A stretch of 64,000 nucleotides of DNA from Prolixibacter sp. NT017 (GTDB lineage Bacteria; Bacteroidota; Bacteroidia; Bacteroidales; Prolixibacteraceae), in contig NZ_BLAV01000001.1 in assembly GCF_009617875.1 (NCBI RefSeq), positions 4,092,001-4,156,000 of the forward strand. Reading direction: 5' to 3'. Below, piece after piece: positions 44,508 through 53,734 of the stretch. The notes under the pieces are model-generated. The model did no database searches, was not told where the DNA came from, and saw only the letters and a list, made by a program, of their open reading frames with translations. Position numbers and translations under genes: made by a program. The stretch's first letter is position 1. Each line of letters opens with the position of its first letter.

Positions 44508-45620
44508 ATGAAACGAAACCACTTCTTTTCCTTTCGCCTGAATCGCGCATTCACATTTCTGTTAATTGTTCTGCTTTCGACCAACGCGTTTGCCTCTAAT
44601 GGAAACAAGCACCGCATTATCTTACTGCACCCTACGGTGAGCAACATCGAAAATGCGCTGGCACTGGTCAAAGACGGCTTGATTGACATTTCCAATCTGG
44701 AAATGCTTGGCGTTTATTACGCCGATGAAAACTATGACTATTCAGCTTCGGAAAAGTATTTGGCCGAGCATCATATCGAAAATTACCATCTGGAGAAAGT
44801 CGAGGGTAAACTTACACTCAATGACCTTTTCAGGAAGAATGCCTGTACTGCGCAGTTCCATCAACTTTTCGAAAGTGCAGATGCGATTTTGTTTTTCGGT
44901 GGACCGGATATTCCACCATCCATTTACGGTGCCAAGCAGGAGTTGCTTACTTCGGTGACCGACCCTATGCGGCACTTTTTTGAGGCTTCATTCTTCTTCC
45001 ACCTGATTGGCGGTTCCCAAAATCCGGACTTCAAACCATTCCTGGAAGAACAGCCTGACTTTGTTATCCGCGCATTCTGCCTCGGCATGCAAACCATGAA
45101 CGTGGCTGCCGGTGGAACACTCATTCAGGATATTCCGCAAGATGTTTATGGAATAAATGATGTGGAAGATGTGCTGAAGATGTCACCGGCAATGATGCAC
45201 CGGAATTATAACAATGGCTTTTCGGATAACCAAGATATTTTCTACGGTCATTTTCACCCCATTCGGTTGGTGAAGGACGGCTATTTTGTTACTGATGCCG
45301 GTTTCCCGGAAACGGCTATACCTTATGTGTTAAGTGCCCATCACCAGTGTGCGGGCAAAATCGGACAAAACCTGAAAGTCATTGCCACATCGATGGATGG
45401 AAAGATTGTGGAAGGCCTCCGAAGTACCCGATTTCCCAACGTAATTGGCGTTCAGTTTCATCCCGAACAGGATTACCTGTATCATCCCAATAAGGAATTC
45501 AAGCGGACAAATGACGAATCTTTCAGTCCGGAAAAGCTGTTACAAAGGACCAACAGCATGGCTTTTTACAAAGCATTCTGGAAGGATTTTTCCCGGAAGG
45601 TGACCGAGAGTAAAAAATAA
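44508..45620 (+). CDS. secreted class I glutamine amidotransferase-like (peptidase C26) protein
   Basis: A 370-residue protein with an N-terminal signal peptide (FTFLLIVLLSTNAFAS). The C-terminal two thirds resemble gamma-glutamyl-gamma-aminobutyrate hydrolase/peptidase C26. The nucleophile elbow is RAFCLGMQTMNVAAGG (Cys about residue 190) and the His-Glu pair is in VIGVQFHPEQD (about residue 316). The N-terminal part includes ILFFGGPDIPPSIYG, as in PuuD-like enzymes. It probably hydrolyses gamma-glutamyl bonds in the periplasm. It stands alone and converges with cvpA, with only 8 bp between the stops. Confidence 0.82.
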   Translation: MKRNHFFSFRLNRAFTFLLIVLLSTNAFASNGNKHRIILLHPTVSNIENALALVKDGLIDISNLEMLGVYYADENYDYSASEKYLAEHHIENYHLEKVEGKLTLNDLFRKNACTAQFHQLFESADAILFFGGPDIPPSIYGAKQELLTSVTDPMRHFFEASFFFHLIGGSQNPDFKPFLEEQPDFVIRAFCLGMQTMNVAAGGTLIQDIPQDVYGINDVEDVLKMSPAMMHRNYNNGFSDNQDIFYGHFHPIRLVKDGYFVTDAGFPETAIPYVLSAHHQCAGKIGQNLKVIATSMDGKIVEGLRSTRFPNVIGVQFHPEQDYLYHPNKEFKRTNDESFSPEKLLQRTNSMAFYKAFWKDFSRKVTESKK

Positions 45621-45628
45621 ACCTCGGT

Positions 45629-46159
45629 TTACAACGAAACTTCCTGGACGCCTTCTTTCAGCTCTTTTTTGGCTTCGTCGAAGTGGAAGAAGGGCAAAAT
45701 GCTGGGCGCGAAATTCCGCAACGGTTTATACAGTATCGATTGGTTGGCCTTTTCAGGTGGTATCAGGTTGAATGTATATTTACCCACCGTTTCAATCAAA
45801 ATCAACAAAATGCTGATGATAAAGGCGGCTTTCAACACGCCTACAACCACGCCGGCCAACCGGGTCAACATACCGAGTGCTACAGCCTTAAATAGCGTGT
45901 CAGCCAACCGGGCCACCAAATGAACCGCTACCACAACCAATATAAAAGTGAGAATAAAGGCAATCAAACCCAGATGTTCCGGATTCCAGTCGAATGCCGA
46001 ATGCAGATAATAAGCTGTAAAGCCGGAAAATTCAACAGCTCCCCAAATCCCCAGCAACAAGGCGGCAATGGAAGCCAGTTCGATAAAAAATCCCTTTTGA
46101 AATCCGCGGACAGCGGCAAATACCAGAAGAGCGGCAAAAATAATATCAAGCAAATTCAT
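45629..46159 (-). CDS. CvpA family inner-membrane protein
   Basis: A 176-residue protein with four predicted membrane helices. The start MNLLDIIFAALLVFAAVRGFQKGFFIEL is characteristic of the CvpA/colicin V production family, including the G-x-x-x-G-F segment. The short C-terminal tail after the last helix (FIISILLILIETVGKY) is hydrophilic. CvpA-family proteins are linked to envelope integrity and secretion, but the molecular role is not settled. It is a monocistronic gene, divergent from the GH3 gene. Confidence 0.85.
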   Translation of the reverse strand: MNLLDIIFAALLVFAAVRGFQKGFFIELASIAALLLGIWGAVEFSGFTAYYLHSAFDWNPEHLGLIAFILTFILVVVAVHLVARLADTLFKAVALGMLTRLAGVVVGVLKAAFIISILLILIETVGKYTFNLIPPEKANQSILYKPLRNFAPSILPFFHFDEAKKELKEGVQEVSL

Positions 46160-46300
46160 GGTTTCGGATTGATTCGATAAGGTAAAAATATCAAAAAATG
46201 GAGCAGAAAAGAGGTACCCCGAAAAAATTATGTATTTTGCCTTCCGGGTGTAAAAAACTTAACATCCTGACCTTGAACCAACTTAATTCGAAAAAAACGA

Positions 46301-47824
46301 ATGGCACTGCTGAATTCCATCATCAAATGGGTTAATTACAAACGCATTTACCAGATTGAACTCTACCGGAACCATGCGGAGGAGATTCAGGAGGAGATGT
46401 TATTTAATTTATTGAACGAGGCCAAGAACACCGAATGGGGCAGGAAATACGACTACCGCTCCATTAAATCGGTGGAGCAATTTGCCGAACGAATTCCGAT
46501 CAGTACCTACGAACAGATGGAACCGCACATTTCGCGAATGATTGATGGAGAGCGAAATGTGCTATGGCCCGGCGAAATAAAATGGTTCGCCAAGTCGTCG
46601 GGAACCACCAACGCGAAGAGCAAGTTTATTCCGGTTTCCACCGATTCTTTGGAAGATTGCCACTTTCGCGGAGGAAAAGATGTGTTGGCCATTTACCACC
46701 GAAACTATCCCGAAGCCAAAGCCCTAACGGGAAAAAGCCTGACATTGGGCGGAAGTCATCGCGTTAGCAACCTCAGCAACAAATCGTATTATGGCGATCT
46801 CTCGGCCATCATGATAGAGAACCTGCCGTTCTGGACGGATCTGAACCGGACACCTCCCACAGAAATCGCATTGATTGAGGAATTTGAGCGGAAAGTGGAC
46901 GAAATCACTAAAACTTCTATCCACGAAAATGTGACTTCGTTTGCCGGCGTACCGTCGTGGTACCTCGTGCTGCTTCGTCATGTACTCGATTACACCGGGA
47001 AAAATAACATGCTGGAAGTATGGCCGAACCTAGAAGTATTTATCCACGGCGGCATCAACTTCGAGCCTTACCGCGAACAGTACCGCAAGCTGATTCCGTC
47101 GGACGAGATGCGTTACCTCGAAACCTACAATGCTTCCGAAGGTTTCTTTGCCATCCAGGACGATCCTTCACGGGATGATCTGCTGCTGATGCTCGATTAT
47201 GGTATTTTCTACGAGTTCATCCCCATGTCGGAATACGGAAAAGAAAATCCGAAAACCATTCCATTATGGGACGTTGAAACCGGGGTCAATTATGCGATGG
47301 TTATTTCCACCAACGGCGGACTGTGGCGCTACCTGATTGGAGACACCGTCGTTTTCACTTCGAAGAATCCGTATAAAATCAAAATCACCGGCCGGACAAA
47401 GCACTTCATCAATGCATTTGGTGAAGAGGTCATCATCGATAATGCTGAAAAAGCGCTTAAGCAGGCTTGCGATGAAACCGGGGCTACCATTCGCGACTAT
47501 ACTGCCGGACCGGTTTTTATGGGCGACAACGCGAAAGGAGCTCATGAATGGCTTATTGAGTTTGAAACGCCTCCGGCCGATCTTTCCCGTTTTACGGAAA
47601 TACTGGATAAGACACTTCAAAGTGTCAACTCGGATTACGAAGCCAAGCGACATAAAAATACCACCCTCAACTCCCCGAAAGTAACTGCTGCTGCCCAGGG
47701 CACTTTTTATCACTGGATGAAAGAAAAAGGCAAAATCGGTGGGCAAAATAAAGTTCCACGCCTTTCGAATAACCGTGATTACCTGGAACAATTGCTTCCG
47801 TTTCATCATGAACTTTCGCGGTAG
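46301..47824 (+). CDS. GH3 auxin-responsive promoter family protein (acyl-adenylate type)
   Basis: A 507-residue member of the GH3 family, an ANL-superfamily group known in plants as acyl acid-amido synthetases. The P-loop-like motif is AKSSGTTNAKSKFIPVS (residues ~104-120). YLETYNASEGFFAIQDDPSR and YRLIGDTVVFTSKNPYKIKITGRTKHFINAFGEEV-type segments are conserved in bacterial GH3 proteins (the window shows WRYLIGDTVVFTSKNPYKI). Substrates of bacterial members are unknown. It sits 56 bp before a deoxynucleoside kinase and is probably not functionally linked to it. Confidence 0.9.
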   Translation: MALLNSIIKWVNYKRIYQIELYRNHAEEIQEEMLFNLLNEAKNTEWGRKYDYRSIKSVEQFAERIPISTYEQMEPHISRMIDGERNVLWPGEIKWFAKSSGTTNAKSKFIPVSTDSLEDCHFRGGKDVLAIYHRNYPEAKALTGKSLTLGGSHRVSNLSNKSYYGDLSAIMIENLPFWTDLNRTPPTEIALIEEFERKVDEITKTSIHENVTSFAGVPSWYLVLLRHVLDYTGKNNMLEVWPNLEVFIHGGINFEPYREQYRKLIPSDEMRYLETYNASEGFFAIQDDPSRDDLLLMLDYGIFYEFIPMSEYGKENPKTIPLWDVETGVNYAMVISTNGGLWRYLIGDTVVFTSKNPYKIKITGRTKHFINAFGEEVIIDNAEKALKQACDETGATIRDYTAGPVFMGDNAKGAHEWLIEFETPPADLSRFTEILDKTLQSVNSDYEAKRHKNTTLNSPKVTAAAQGTFYHWMKEKGKIGGQNKVPRLSNNRDYLEQLLPFHHELSR

Positions 47825-47880
47825 AGCGGAAATTATCGATGGTTTTATTACATTCGTATGTTTTTGAAAAACCCTAGACA

Positions 47881-48495
47881 ATGCACATTGCCATAGCTGG
47901 AAACATTGGTGCCGGAAAGACCACACTTACGAGCCTGCTTTCTAAACATTACGGCTGGGAAGCCCATTACGAAAGCACCGATGATAATCCTTACCTCGAC
48001 GACTTTTACCACGACATGCAGCGTTGGTCGTTCAATCTTCAGGTGTACTTCCTGAATAACCGGTTCAACCAGGTACTCGATATCCGGAAATCGGGAAAAA
48101 CAATTATCCAGGACCGGACCATTTACGAGGATGCCGAAATTTTTGCTCCGAACCTGCATGACATGAGCCTGATGAGCACCCGCGATTTTAACAACTACCG
48201 CTCGCTCTTCGATCTGATGACCCGCCTGATCGAACCGCCGGATTTGCTTATCTACCTGCGTGCTTCCATCCCGACACTCGTCAACCAGATTCAAAAGCGT
48301 GGCCGCGATTACGAAAATTCCATCCGCCTCGATTACCTGAAACAGCTGAATCAGCGCTACGAGGCCTGGATTTCGAAATACCACAAAGGAAAAATGCTCA
48401 TCATTAACGTCGATGAAATTAACTTTGCCGATAATGCCGAAGACCTCAGCAAAGTTATCGACCGTATCGACGCCCAGATAAACGGATTGTTTTAG
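47881..48495 (+). CDS. deoxynucleoside kinase (dGK/dAK family)
   Basis: A 204-residue nucleoside-salvage kinase of the dCK/dGK family. The P-loop is GNIGAGKT (7-14), the probable catalytic base is E31 in YESTDDNPYLDDFY, and DRT (78-80) in IIQDRTIYEDAEIF is the family signature. The LID Arg region is in QIQKRGRDYENSIRLDYL. Preference among dG, dA and dC cannot be read. The gene is followed by a strong hairpin terminator. Confidence 0.9.
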   Translation: MHIAIAGNIGAGKTTLTSLLSKHYGWEAHYESTDDNPYLDDFYHDMQRWSFNLQVYFLNNRFNQVLDIRKSGKTIIQDRTIYEDAEIFAPNLHDMSLMSTRDFNNYRSLFDLMTRLIEPPDLLIYLRASIPTLVNQIQKRGRDYENSIRLDYLKQLNQRYEAWISKYHKGKMLIINVDEINFADNAEDLSKVIDRIDAQINGLF

Positions 48496-48519
48496 ACAAT
48501 TCGGACAGAAAATATTCTG

Positions 48520-48551
48520 AAGCCACTGGAGGAATTCAGTGGCTTTTTTTA
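48520..48551 (+). terminator. intrinsic terminator after the deoxynucleoside kinase
   Basis: AGCCACTG (48521-48528) pairs with CAGTGGCT (48537-48544), an 8-bp perfect stem with an 8-nt loop, followed by seven T. The rest of the 48496-48827 gap holds no supported feature. Confidence 0.85.
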
Positions 48552-48827
48552 CGCTCTTTAATCAGAAACCTTCCAACTGCTGTTACAACTAGCCAACACA
48601 GGTAACCCATGATATTACTACACTGGTTACGAAATGTTTTTAGATGAGGAAAGCAAGGACGAAGATTAACTTAGTTTGGTTGTTATTCCAAATCCCAAAA
48701 CGGAATATTCAGGATGAAAACAAAACCACGTTTCTTCATATCTGTCAATAAGTTAACAGTATGCCAAATTAATGGTACGGGTTTTGCATTCCTTATGTCA
48801 GAATCAGCTCATTTAATACCTACAGCT

Positions 48828-50399
48828 ATGAAAAAAGCAATTATCATATCCGTCCTTGCAATCCTCACCATAATGGCAGGCGTTGCAACAGCAAGAGATT
48901 ATCCGGATGAGTACCTGGGTTTGCCGGGTGACAACCTGAACCTCTATGCTACCATGAAATTATTCCAGGAGTCGGAAACGTTGGAAGGTTTTGAAAGAAG
49001 CCTGAACGACCCCAATTCACATATCAATAATCTCGACCTGAATGGAGACAACCTGGTTGATTACATTTCGGTGGTTGATTATGTTGACGGAGGCGTTCAT
49101 AACATCGTTTTAAGAACTCAACTCAACAGGGATGAAACACAGGACATAGCCGTTTTCACCGTTCAACGCTTCGACGACGGGACAGCCCGGATACAACTTA
49201 TTGGTGATGAAGCGCTTTACGGCAAAAACTACATTGTTGAACCTATTTATGCCGACAGTCAGGAAACACCCAACCCGGGTTACATGGGAAGTTCTTTAGT
49301 AGTGACTACTCCAACACCTGTTGTAGTCACAACCTACGAAGTGGCAGCCTGGCCAATCATCCGGTTTATTTACCTTCCCGGGTATGTTCGCTGGCATTCC
49401 ACCTGGGGATGGGGACATTATCCTTCCTATTGGAATTCGTGGCGCCCTTATTACTGGCATACTTACTACGGTTATCACAGCCACTTTGACCACTACTATT
49501 ATGCCCATTACCGCCATTGGAATCATTATCGGTACCATCGCTACCACAATTTCTATTACAATCATGTGCGGGCACATTCTCCAGAAGTGAGCGTCAGAAT
49601 CAGGAGAGGAAACTATAGAACGACCTACTCCCGCCCGGACCTGAGAAGAAGAGGTGACGATCTTTACAGAAGAACAGCCACAAGAAGCACGGGATATCGG
49701 ACAGACAACTCAAATTCCCGAAGAACGAACAGCCGGCAATCTGTGAACAATCGAAGAACTTACAATACCCATTCAAATTCAGGAAGGCGAACGATTTCAA
49801 GTAGCACATCGCGGACACGGAGCAATTCATCCGTCAACAGGAGACCGGTAGACACACGAAGGTCATCGACGATACGTTCAGGAGGCTCCTCTGCCAATCC
49901 CTACCGGGAAAGCAGAACCGGAGTATCTCAAAACAGAAGCTATTCGTCTAACAGAACCGGTACGCGTTCTTCTGTAAGCACACAAAGACACGCACCTCAA
50001 AAAACAACCGTAAGAAATAGCAGATCGTCGAGGTCATCTGCCGTTGGTCGGACTTACAGGCAGCCATCGCAATCGCGCACGACTTATTCAAGCCGGTCAT
50101 CTTCCAAACCAAGGGTGTCCTCCCGACCTTCCAGTTCAGGAAGTTCATACCGGCAGCCCAGAGTGTCATCGAGATCTTCAGTTTCAAGAAGCTCTTCCAG
50201 ACAGCCCAGGGTATCGTCCCGAAGTCATAGCTCTAATAATAGAAGTTCGAGCGTCACAAGTAGAAACAGTCGCAGTTCAAACAGTCGGGGTTCAAGCGTT
50301 AAAAGTAGCCGTAGCTCAAATAACAGAAGTTCAAAAGCGACCAGCAAGAGCAGCCGTTCGCGATCATCCTCCGAAAGAAAATCAGGACGTAGGAAGTAA
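48828..50399 (+). CDS. secreted protein with His/Tyr-rich segment and long Arg/Ser-rich tail
   Basis: A 523-residue protein with no family I recognise. I choose ATG 48828, where MKKAIIISVLAILTIMAGVATA forms a signal peptide; the ATG at 48714 would bury it behind 38 residues. The N-terminal domain (~23-150) contains DLNGDNLVDYISVVDYVDGG, a Ca-loop-like D-x-N-x-D pattern. A Tyr/His/Trp-rich stretch (~180-245, e.g. WRPYYWHTYYGYHSHFDHYY) may bind metal or heme. The last ~270 residues are almost only Ser, Arg, Asn and Thr (e.g. RSSSVTSRNSRSSNSRGSSV), highly basic and surely disordered. Such a tail could bind polyanions such as DNA or acidic polysaccharide. Nothing in the neighbourhood suggests a pathway. 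Confidence 0.75.
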   Translation: MKKAIIISVLAILTIMAGVATARDYPDEYLGLPGDNLNLYATMKLFQESETLEGFERSLNDPNSHINNLDLNGDNLVDYISVVDYVDGGVHNIVLRTQLNRDETQDIAVFTVQRFDDGTARIQLIGDEALYGKNYIVEPIYADSQETPNPGYMGSSLVVTTPTPVVVTTYEVAAWPIIRFIYLPGYVRWHSTWGWGHYPSYWNSWRPYYWHTYYGYHSHFDHYYYAHYRHWNHYRYHRYHNFYYNHVRAHSPEVSVRIRRGNYRTTYSRPDLRRRGDDLYRRTATRSTGYRTDNSNSRRTNSRQSVNNRRTYNTHSNSGRRTISSSTSRTRSNSSVNRRPVDTRRSSTIRSGGSSANPYRESRTGVSQNRSYSSNRTGTRSSVSTQRHAPQKTTVRNSRSSRSSAVGRTYRQPSQSRTTYSSRSSSKPRVSSRPSSSGSSYRQPRVSSRSSVSRSSSRQPRVSSRSHSSNNRSSSVTSRNSRSSNSRGSSVKSSRSSNNRSSKATSKSSRSRSSSERKSGRRK

Positions 50400-50410
50400 A
50401 AAGACACAAG

Positions 50411-50439
50411 AAAGCCGGTCATTTCTGACCGGCTTTTTT
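50411..50439 (+). terminator. terminator between the Arg/Ser-rich gene and tRNA-Asn
   Basis: AAAGCCGGTCA (50411-50421) pairs perfectly with TGACCGGCTTT (50426-50436), followed by further T. The stem is symmetric enough to act also on transcripts from the minus-strand tRNAs. Confidence 0.85.
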
Positions 50440-50442
50440 CAG

Positions 50443-50516
50443 CTCCCCAGGTAGGACTTGAACCTACGACCTACGGATTAACAGTCCGCCGCTCTAACCA
50501 ACTGAGCTACTAGGGA
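50443..50516 (-). tRNA. tRNA-Asn (GTT), downstream copy
   Basis: The minus strand reads TCCCTAGTAGCTCAGTTGG, with the anticodon loop CTGTTAATC (GTT), the T-loop GGTTCAAGTCC, and the 3' acceptor strand CTGGGGA pairing with TCCCTAG (one G-T pair). It is 74 nt with discriminator G; CCA is not encoded. It is identical to the copy 20 bp upstream in transcription. Confidence 0.95.
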
Positions 50517-50536
50517 AAATATTTTCCTTAAAAGTG

Positions 50537-50610
50537 CTCCCCAGGTAGGACTTGAACCTACGACCTACGGATTAACAGTCCGCCGCTCTAACCAACTGAG
50601 CTACTAGGGA
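50537..50610 (-). tRNA. tRNA-Asn (GTT), upstream copy
   Basis: Same 74-nt sequence and features as the tRNA at 50443-50516. The two form a tandem pair separated by 20 bp and are presumably cotranscribed. Confidence 0.95.
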
Positions 50611-50763
50611 ATTTTTTTTATCGGTTTCTAACCAATGTTTGCAGTGCGAAGATAGTTGTTTTCGGCTCGCAAACTATTGTTTTCACCGGATTTTTTAAGA
50701 ACATTCCTTCAACGTTTTCGTCAAAGGCGTTGCAAAAATAACAGGTTTTCCTAAAAACTAAAA

Positions 50764-50771
50764 TATATTTG
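50764..50771 (+). promoter_or_regulatory. TAnnTTTG -7 box upstream of the PfkB kinase
   Basis: TATATTTG, an exact -7 match, lies 32 nt before the ATG at 50803. No clear -33 element is seen at 19-21 bp. Confidence 0.55.
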
Positions 50772-50802
50772 TGAAAATTTTAAAGTCAAAAAACAGCACA
50801 AA

Positions 50803-51792
50803 ATGCATAACGTTGATTATCCGAAAATCCTGGGTATAGGGAATGCCCTGGTAGATATTATGACCCTTCTCCGTGACGAATCCATTCTGCAGGAATTTGG
50901 ACTTCCGAAAGGAAGCATGACCCTGGTAGATCGCGAACTCTCAGAGGAGATGCAGGAAAAGACAAATGGTTTTGAGAAAAAGATAACGACGGGAGGTTCA
51001 GTAGCCAATGCCATGAATGGTGTGGCTAATTTGGGCGTTCCCTGTGGCTTTGTCGGATCAGTTGCAGAAGATGACATGGGACGGTTTTTTGAGTCAAAAC
51101 TTGAAGAAAATCGGATTGAGCCGTTTTTGAAGAAAATGGATACCCGCACCGGACGGGCTGTGGCCCTGATTACCCCGGACGGAGAGCGCACCTTTGGAAC
51201 CTACCTGGGAGCTGCAGTTGATATGGGAGCTGACGACATTGATCCGAAAGTATTTGAAGGATTTGACTACTTCCTGATTGAAGGCTATTTGGTACAGAAT
51301 TATGCGTTGATTCTGGAAGCAGCCAGAAAAGCGAAAGCAGCAGGTTTGAAAGTGGCACTCGATTTGGCCAGCTACAATATCGTGGAAGCAAATCTTGAGG
51401 TACTGAATGACCTGGTAGATAATTACGTTGACATTTTGTTTGCCAACGAAGAGGAAGCAAAAGCATTTACCGATAAAGAGCCGGAAGATGCGTTGGATGC
51501 AATTGCATCACGCTGTGATATTGCCGTTGTAAAGGTGGGTAGCAAAGGTGCTTTCATCAAACAAGGAACCAGCAAATGGCACATTCCTGCTAAAGGAAAC
51601 AAAGTAGTTGATACAACCGGAGCCGGTGATTTCTTCGCAGCCGGAATGCTGGCCGGAATTTCCAAAGGCTACGAGATGGAAAAAGCCGGTCACCTGGGCG
51701 CACTTTTGGCCGGTCGGATTATCGGCGTTGTTGGAGCGCAACTGGATGCTGAAGCCTGGAACGAGATTAAAGCGGCAGAAGCTGATTTATAA
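50803..51792 (+). CDS. PfkB-family sugar/nucleoside kinase (adenosine kinase-like)
   Basis: A 329-residue ribokinase-fold enzyme. The N-terminal GIGNALVDIMTLL and TTGGSVANAMNGVANLG match PfkB signature 1. The C-terminal DTTGAGDFFAAGMLAG (about residues 270-285) is signature 2, with the catalytic Asp in GAGD. Overall it resembles the Bacteroidota adenosine kinase/ribokinase-like group, but the substrate (adenosine, ribose or another sugar) cannot be fixed from sequence alone. It stands alone with its own promoter box and terminator. Confidence 0.88.
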   Translation: MHNVDYPKILGIGNALVDIMTLLRDESILQEFGLPKGSMTLVDRELSEEMQEKTNGFEKKITTGGSVANAMNGVANLGVPCGFVGSVAEDDMGRFFESKLEENRIEPFLKKMDTRTGRAVALITPDGERTFGTYLGAAVDMGADDIDPKVFEGFDYFLIEGYLVQNYALILEAARKAKAAGLKVALDLASYNIVEANLEVLNDLVDNYVDILFANEEEAKAFTDKEPEDALDAIASRCDIAVVKVGSKGAFIKQGTSKWHIPAKGNKVVDTTGAGDFFAAGMLAGISKGYEMEKAGHLGALLAGRIIGVVGAQLDAEAWNEIKAAEADL

Positions 51793-51814
51793 AACATTTT
51801 CTTCAACCAAAAAG

Positions 51815-51842
51815 AAAGGGCGCCACATGGCACCCTTTTTTT
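51815..51842 (+). terminator. terminator after the PfkB kinase gene
   Basis: AAAGGGCGCC (51815-51824) pairs with GGCACCCTTT (51829-51838) with one mismatch and a 4-nt loop, followed by a T run. Confidence 0.75.
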
Positions 51843-51859
51843 GTAATCATACGGTTGCT

Positions 51860-53476
51860 TTATTCGTGCTTATTGATGGCCTCCAGGTACGCATCGAGGT
51901 ACTGTTTGTCCAATTGATTCGAATCCCCATACTTTTGCCGCAATTCGGTCAATCGTTCGTGCATCATTTTCTGCACATCGGCGTAAGCCGGATCGCCATA
52001 CACATTATGCATTTCATGCGGGTCCTTTTCTAAATCATACAATTCCCATTCGTCGATATCATAATAGAAATGCATGAGTTTATATCGGTTGGTCCGGACA
52101 CCATAATGCCGTTTCACCATGTGAATAGACGGATATTCGTAGTAAGTGTAATAGATCGCATCGCGCCATTCGGAGCTTTGTCCATCCACCAACTTACGGA
52201 ACGACATTCCCTGCATATCCTTCGGGATTTTCACACCTCCATAATCCAGAAATGTCGGAGCAAAGTCGAGATTCTGTACCAACTGGTCGACCGTTGTTCC
52301 GGGCTTAATCTCTTTCGGATAACGCATCAACAGTGGTGTCCGGAATGATTCCTCGTACATAAAACGCTTGTCGAACCAGCCGTGCTCGCCTAAATACATT
52401 CCCTGGTCGGACGTGTACACCACGATGGTATTTTCGGCCAGACCGTTCTTATCGAGATAATCGAGTAACTCTCCCACCGCATCATCCACCGAAGCAACAC
52501 ACGCCAGGTAATCCTGCAGGTAACGCTCATAGCGCCAGTGAGCCAGCTGCTGCTCGTTCATGTTCGGATACGCTTTTTCGAAGGCTTCATTCATGGGGCG
52601 GTATACCGAATCCCAGGCTGCCTTTTGCACCGAATCCATCCGTCCGACATTGTGTTTAAAGGCGTTGCGGCCCCACGTAGTCGGATCCTTCAACCCCAGT
52701 TTATCCATCACGTCCGGATAGAGCTTATCATCGCCCGACCAGTTCTGATCGCGATACACCCGCATTTCAGCAGCGTGGGCCGCCGTTCCCCTTCCACTGT
52801 AATCATCGTGATAAGTAGCGGGCTCGGGAAATTCCTTCTTCGTGTATTCCTTGTAGTACTTTTCTTCCGGCATCCACTCGCGGTGCGGCGCTTTTTCGTG
52901 AAAAAGCAAACAGAAAGGCTTGCTGGTATCCCGATGTTTTAACCAGTCGAGTGCCAACCGGGTCGTAATCTTTGTTACGTAGCCCGGAATTCGTTCCTCC
53001 TTCCCATTTATTATGAAATCGGGATTATAGTAATGTCCCTGGCCGGGAAGAACAGCTGAGTAGTCAAAGCCCTGCGGAGTTCCGTCAAGGTGGATTTTAC
53101 CGACAAGGGCCGTTTGGTAACCCGATTGTTGCAGCAGCTTCGGAAAACTTTCCTGGTCCCAGTTGAACCGCTGTACATTATCTACCTTCCCGTTGATGAA
53201 ACTGTGTTTGCCGGTCAGCATTACGGCCCGGCTGGGTGCACAAAGCGAGTTCGTGACGAAGGCATGGGAAAAAATAGCGCCTTCATGTCCAATCCTGTCG
53301 ATGTTAGGCGTTTTAATCAGGGTGGAATCATACGCACTTATGGCCTGGTACGCATGGTCGTCGCTCATGATGTAAATGATGTTGGGCCGTTGAGGCCTGG
53401 GAGCCTTCTGGGTGCAGGCAGTTGCAGCTGCTCCTACTGTCAGCAGGGCGAGTGCGTGTGTCAGGTGATTACTCAT
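51860..53476 (-). CDS. sulfatase lipoprotein (family S1, CxPSR type)
   Basis: A 538-residue arylsulfatase-type enzyme releasing sulfate from sulfated glycans. The signal ends LLTVGAAATAC, a probable lipobox with Cys21. The catalytic motif is SLCAPSRAVMLTGKH, with Cys79 to be converted to formylglycine by a maturase (Cys type). Metal ligands are in IIYIMSDDH (D39, D40), and IVVYTSDQGMYLGEHGWFDKRFMYEE is the second conserved block. The C-terminal subdomain (ELYDLEKDPHEMHNVYGD) is typical of S1 subfamilies acting on host or algal glycans. No maturase gene is in the window. The gene stands alone. Confidence 0.94.
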   Translation of the reverse strand: MSNHLTHALALLTVGAAATACTQKAPRPQRPNIIYIMSDDHAYQAISAYDSTLIKTPNIDRIGHEGAIFSHAFVTNSLCAPSRAVMLTGKHSFINGKVDNVQRFNWDQESFPKLLQQSGYQTALVGKIHLDGTPQGFDYSAVLPGQGHYYNPDFIINGKEERIPGYVTKITTRLALDWLKHRDTSKPFCLLFHEKAPHREWMPEEKYYKEYTKKEFPEPATYHDDYSGRGTAAHAAEMRVYRDQNWSGDDKLYPDVMDKLGLKDPTTWGRNAFKHNVGRMDSVQKAAWDSVYRPMNEAFEKAYPNMNEQQLAHWRYERYLQDYLACVASVDDAVGELLDYLDKNGLAENTIVVYTSDQGMYLGEHGWFDKRFMYEESFRTPLLMRYPKEIKPGTTVDQLVQNLDFAPTFLDYGGVKIPKDMQGMSFRKLVDGQSSEWRDAIYYTYYEYPSIHMVKRHYGVRTNRYKLMHFYYDIDEWELYDLEKDPHEMHNVYGDPAYADVQKMMHERLTELRQKYGDSNQLDKQYLDAYLEAINKHE

Positions 53477-53734
53477 TTGGATATCGTTAAGGTTTGTGTC
53501 GTTCGGCTCAGGTTTCCGCCATTTGCATGGACCGGGAACTGCCTCGTTACAACAAATATAAAAATCCTATCCCGTCAGCTCTCCATATCCGGGTACTTTT
53601 TAAACAGCTTCTCACCCAACCCTTCCAAACAGCCGTCGCCTGTCGAAGTAGCCACGGGAAATTCTTCCTTCAAAACCAGATCCATTGGTTCCGCCTACTC
53701 ATCGTCCCGGCCCCTCCTTTCCCAAACAAAAACA

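Noticed and set aside
48714..48827. Upstream extension of the Arg/Ser-rich protein
   Set aside because: It would place the signal peptide 38 residues inside the protein; ATG 48828 gives a normal exported N-terminus.
49366..50454. Alternative frames within the Arg/Ser-rich gene
   Set aside because: They arise from the biased AGC/CGT-type codon content of the SR tail and have no signals of their own.
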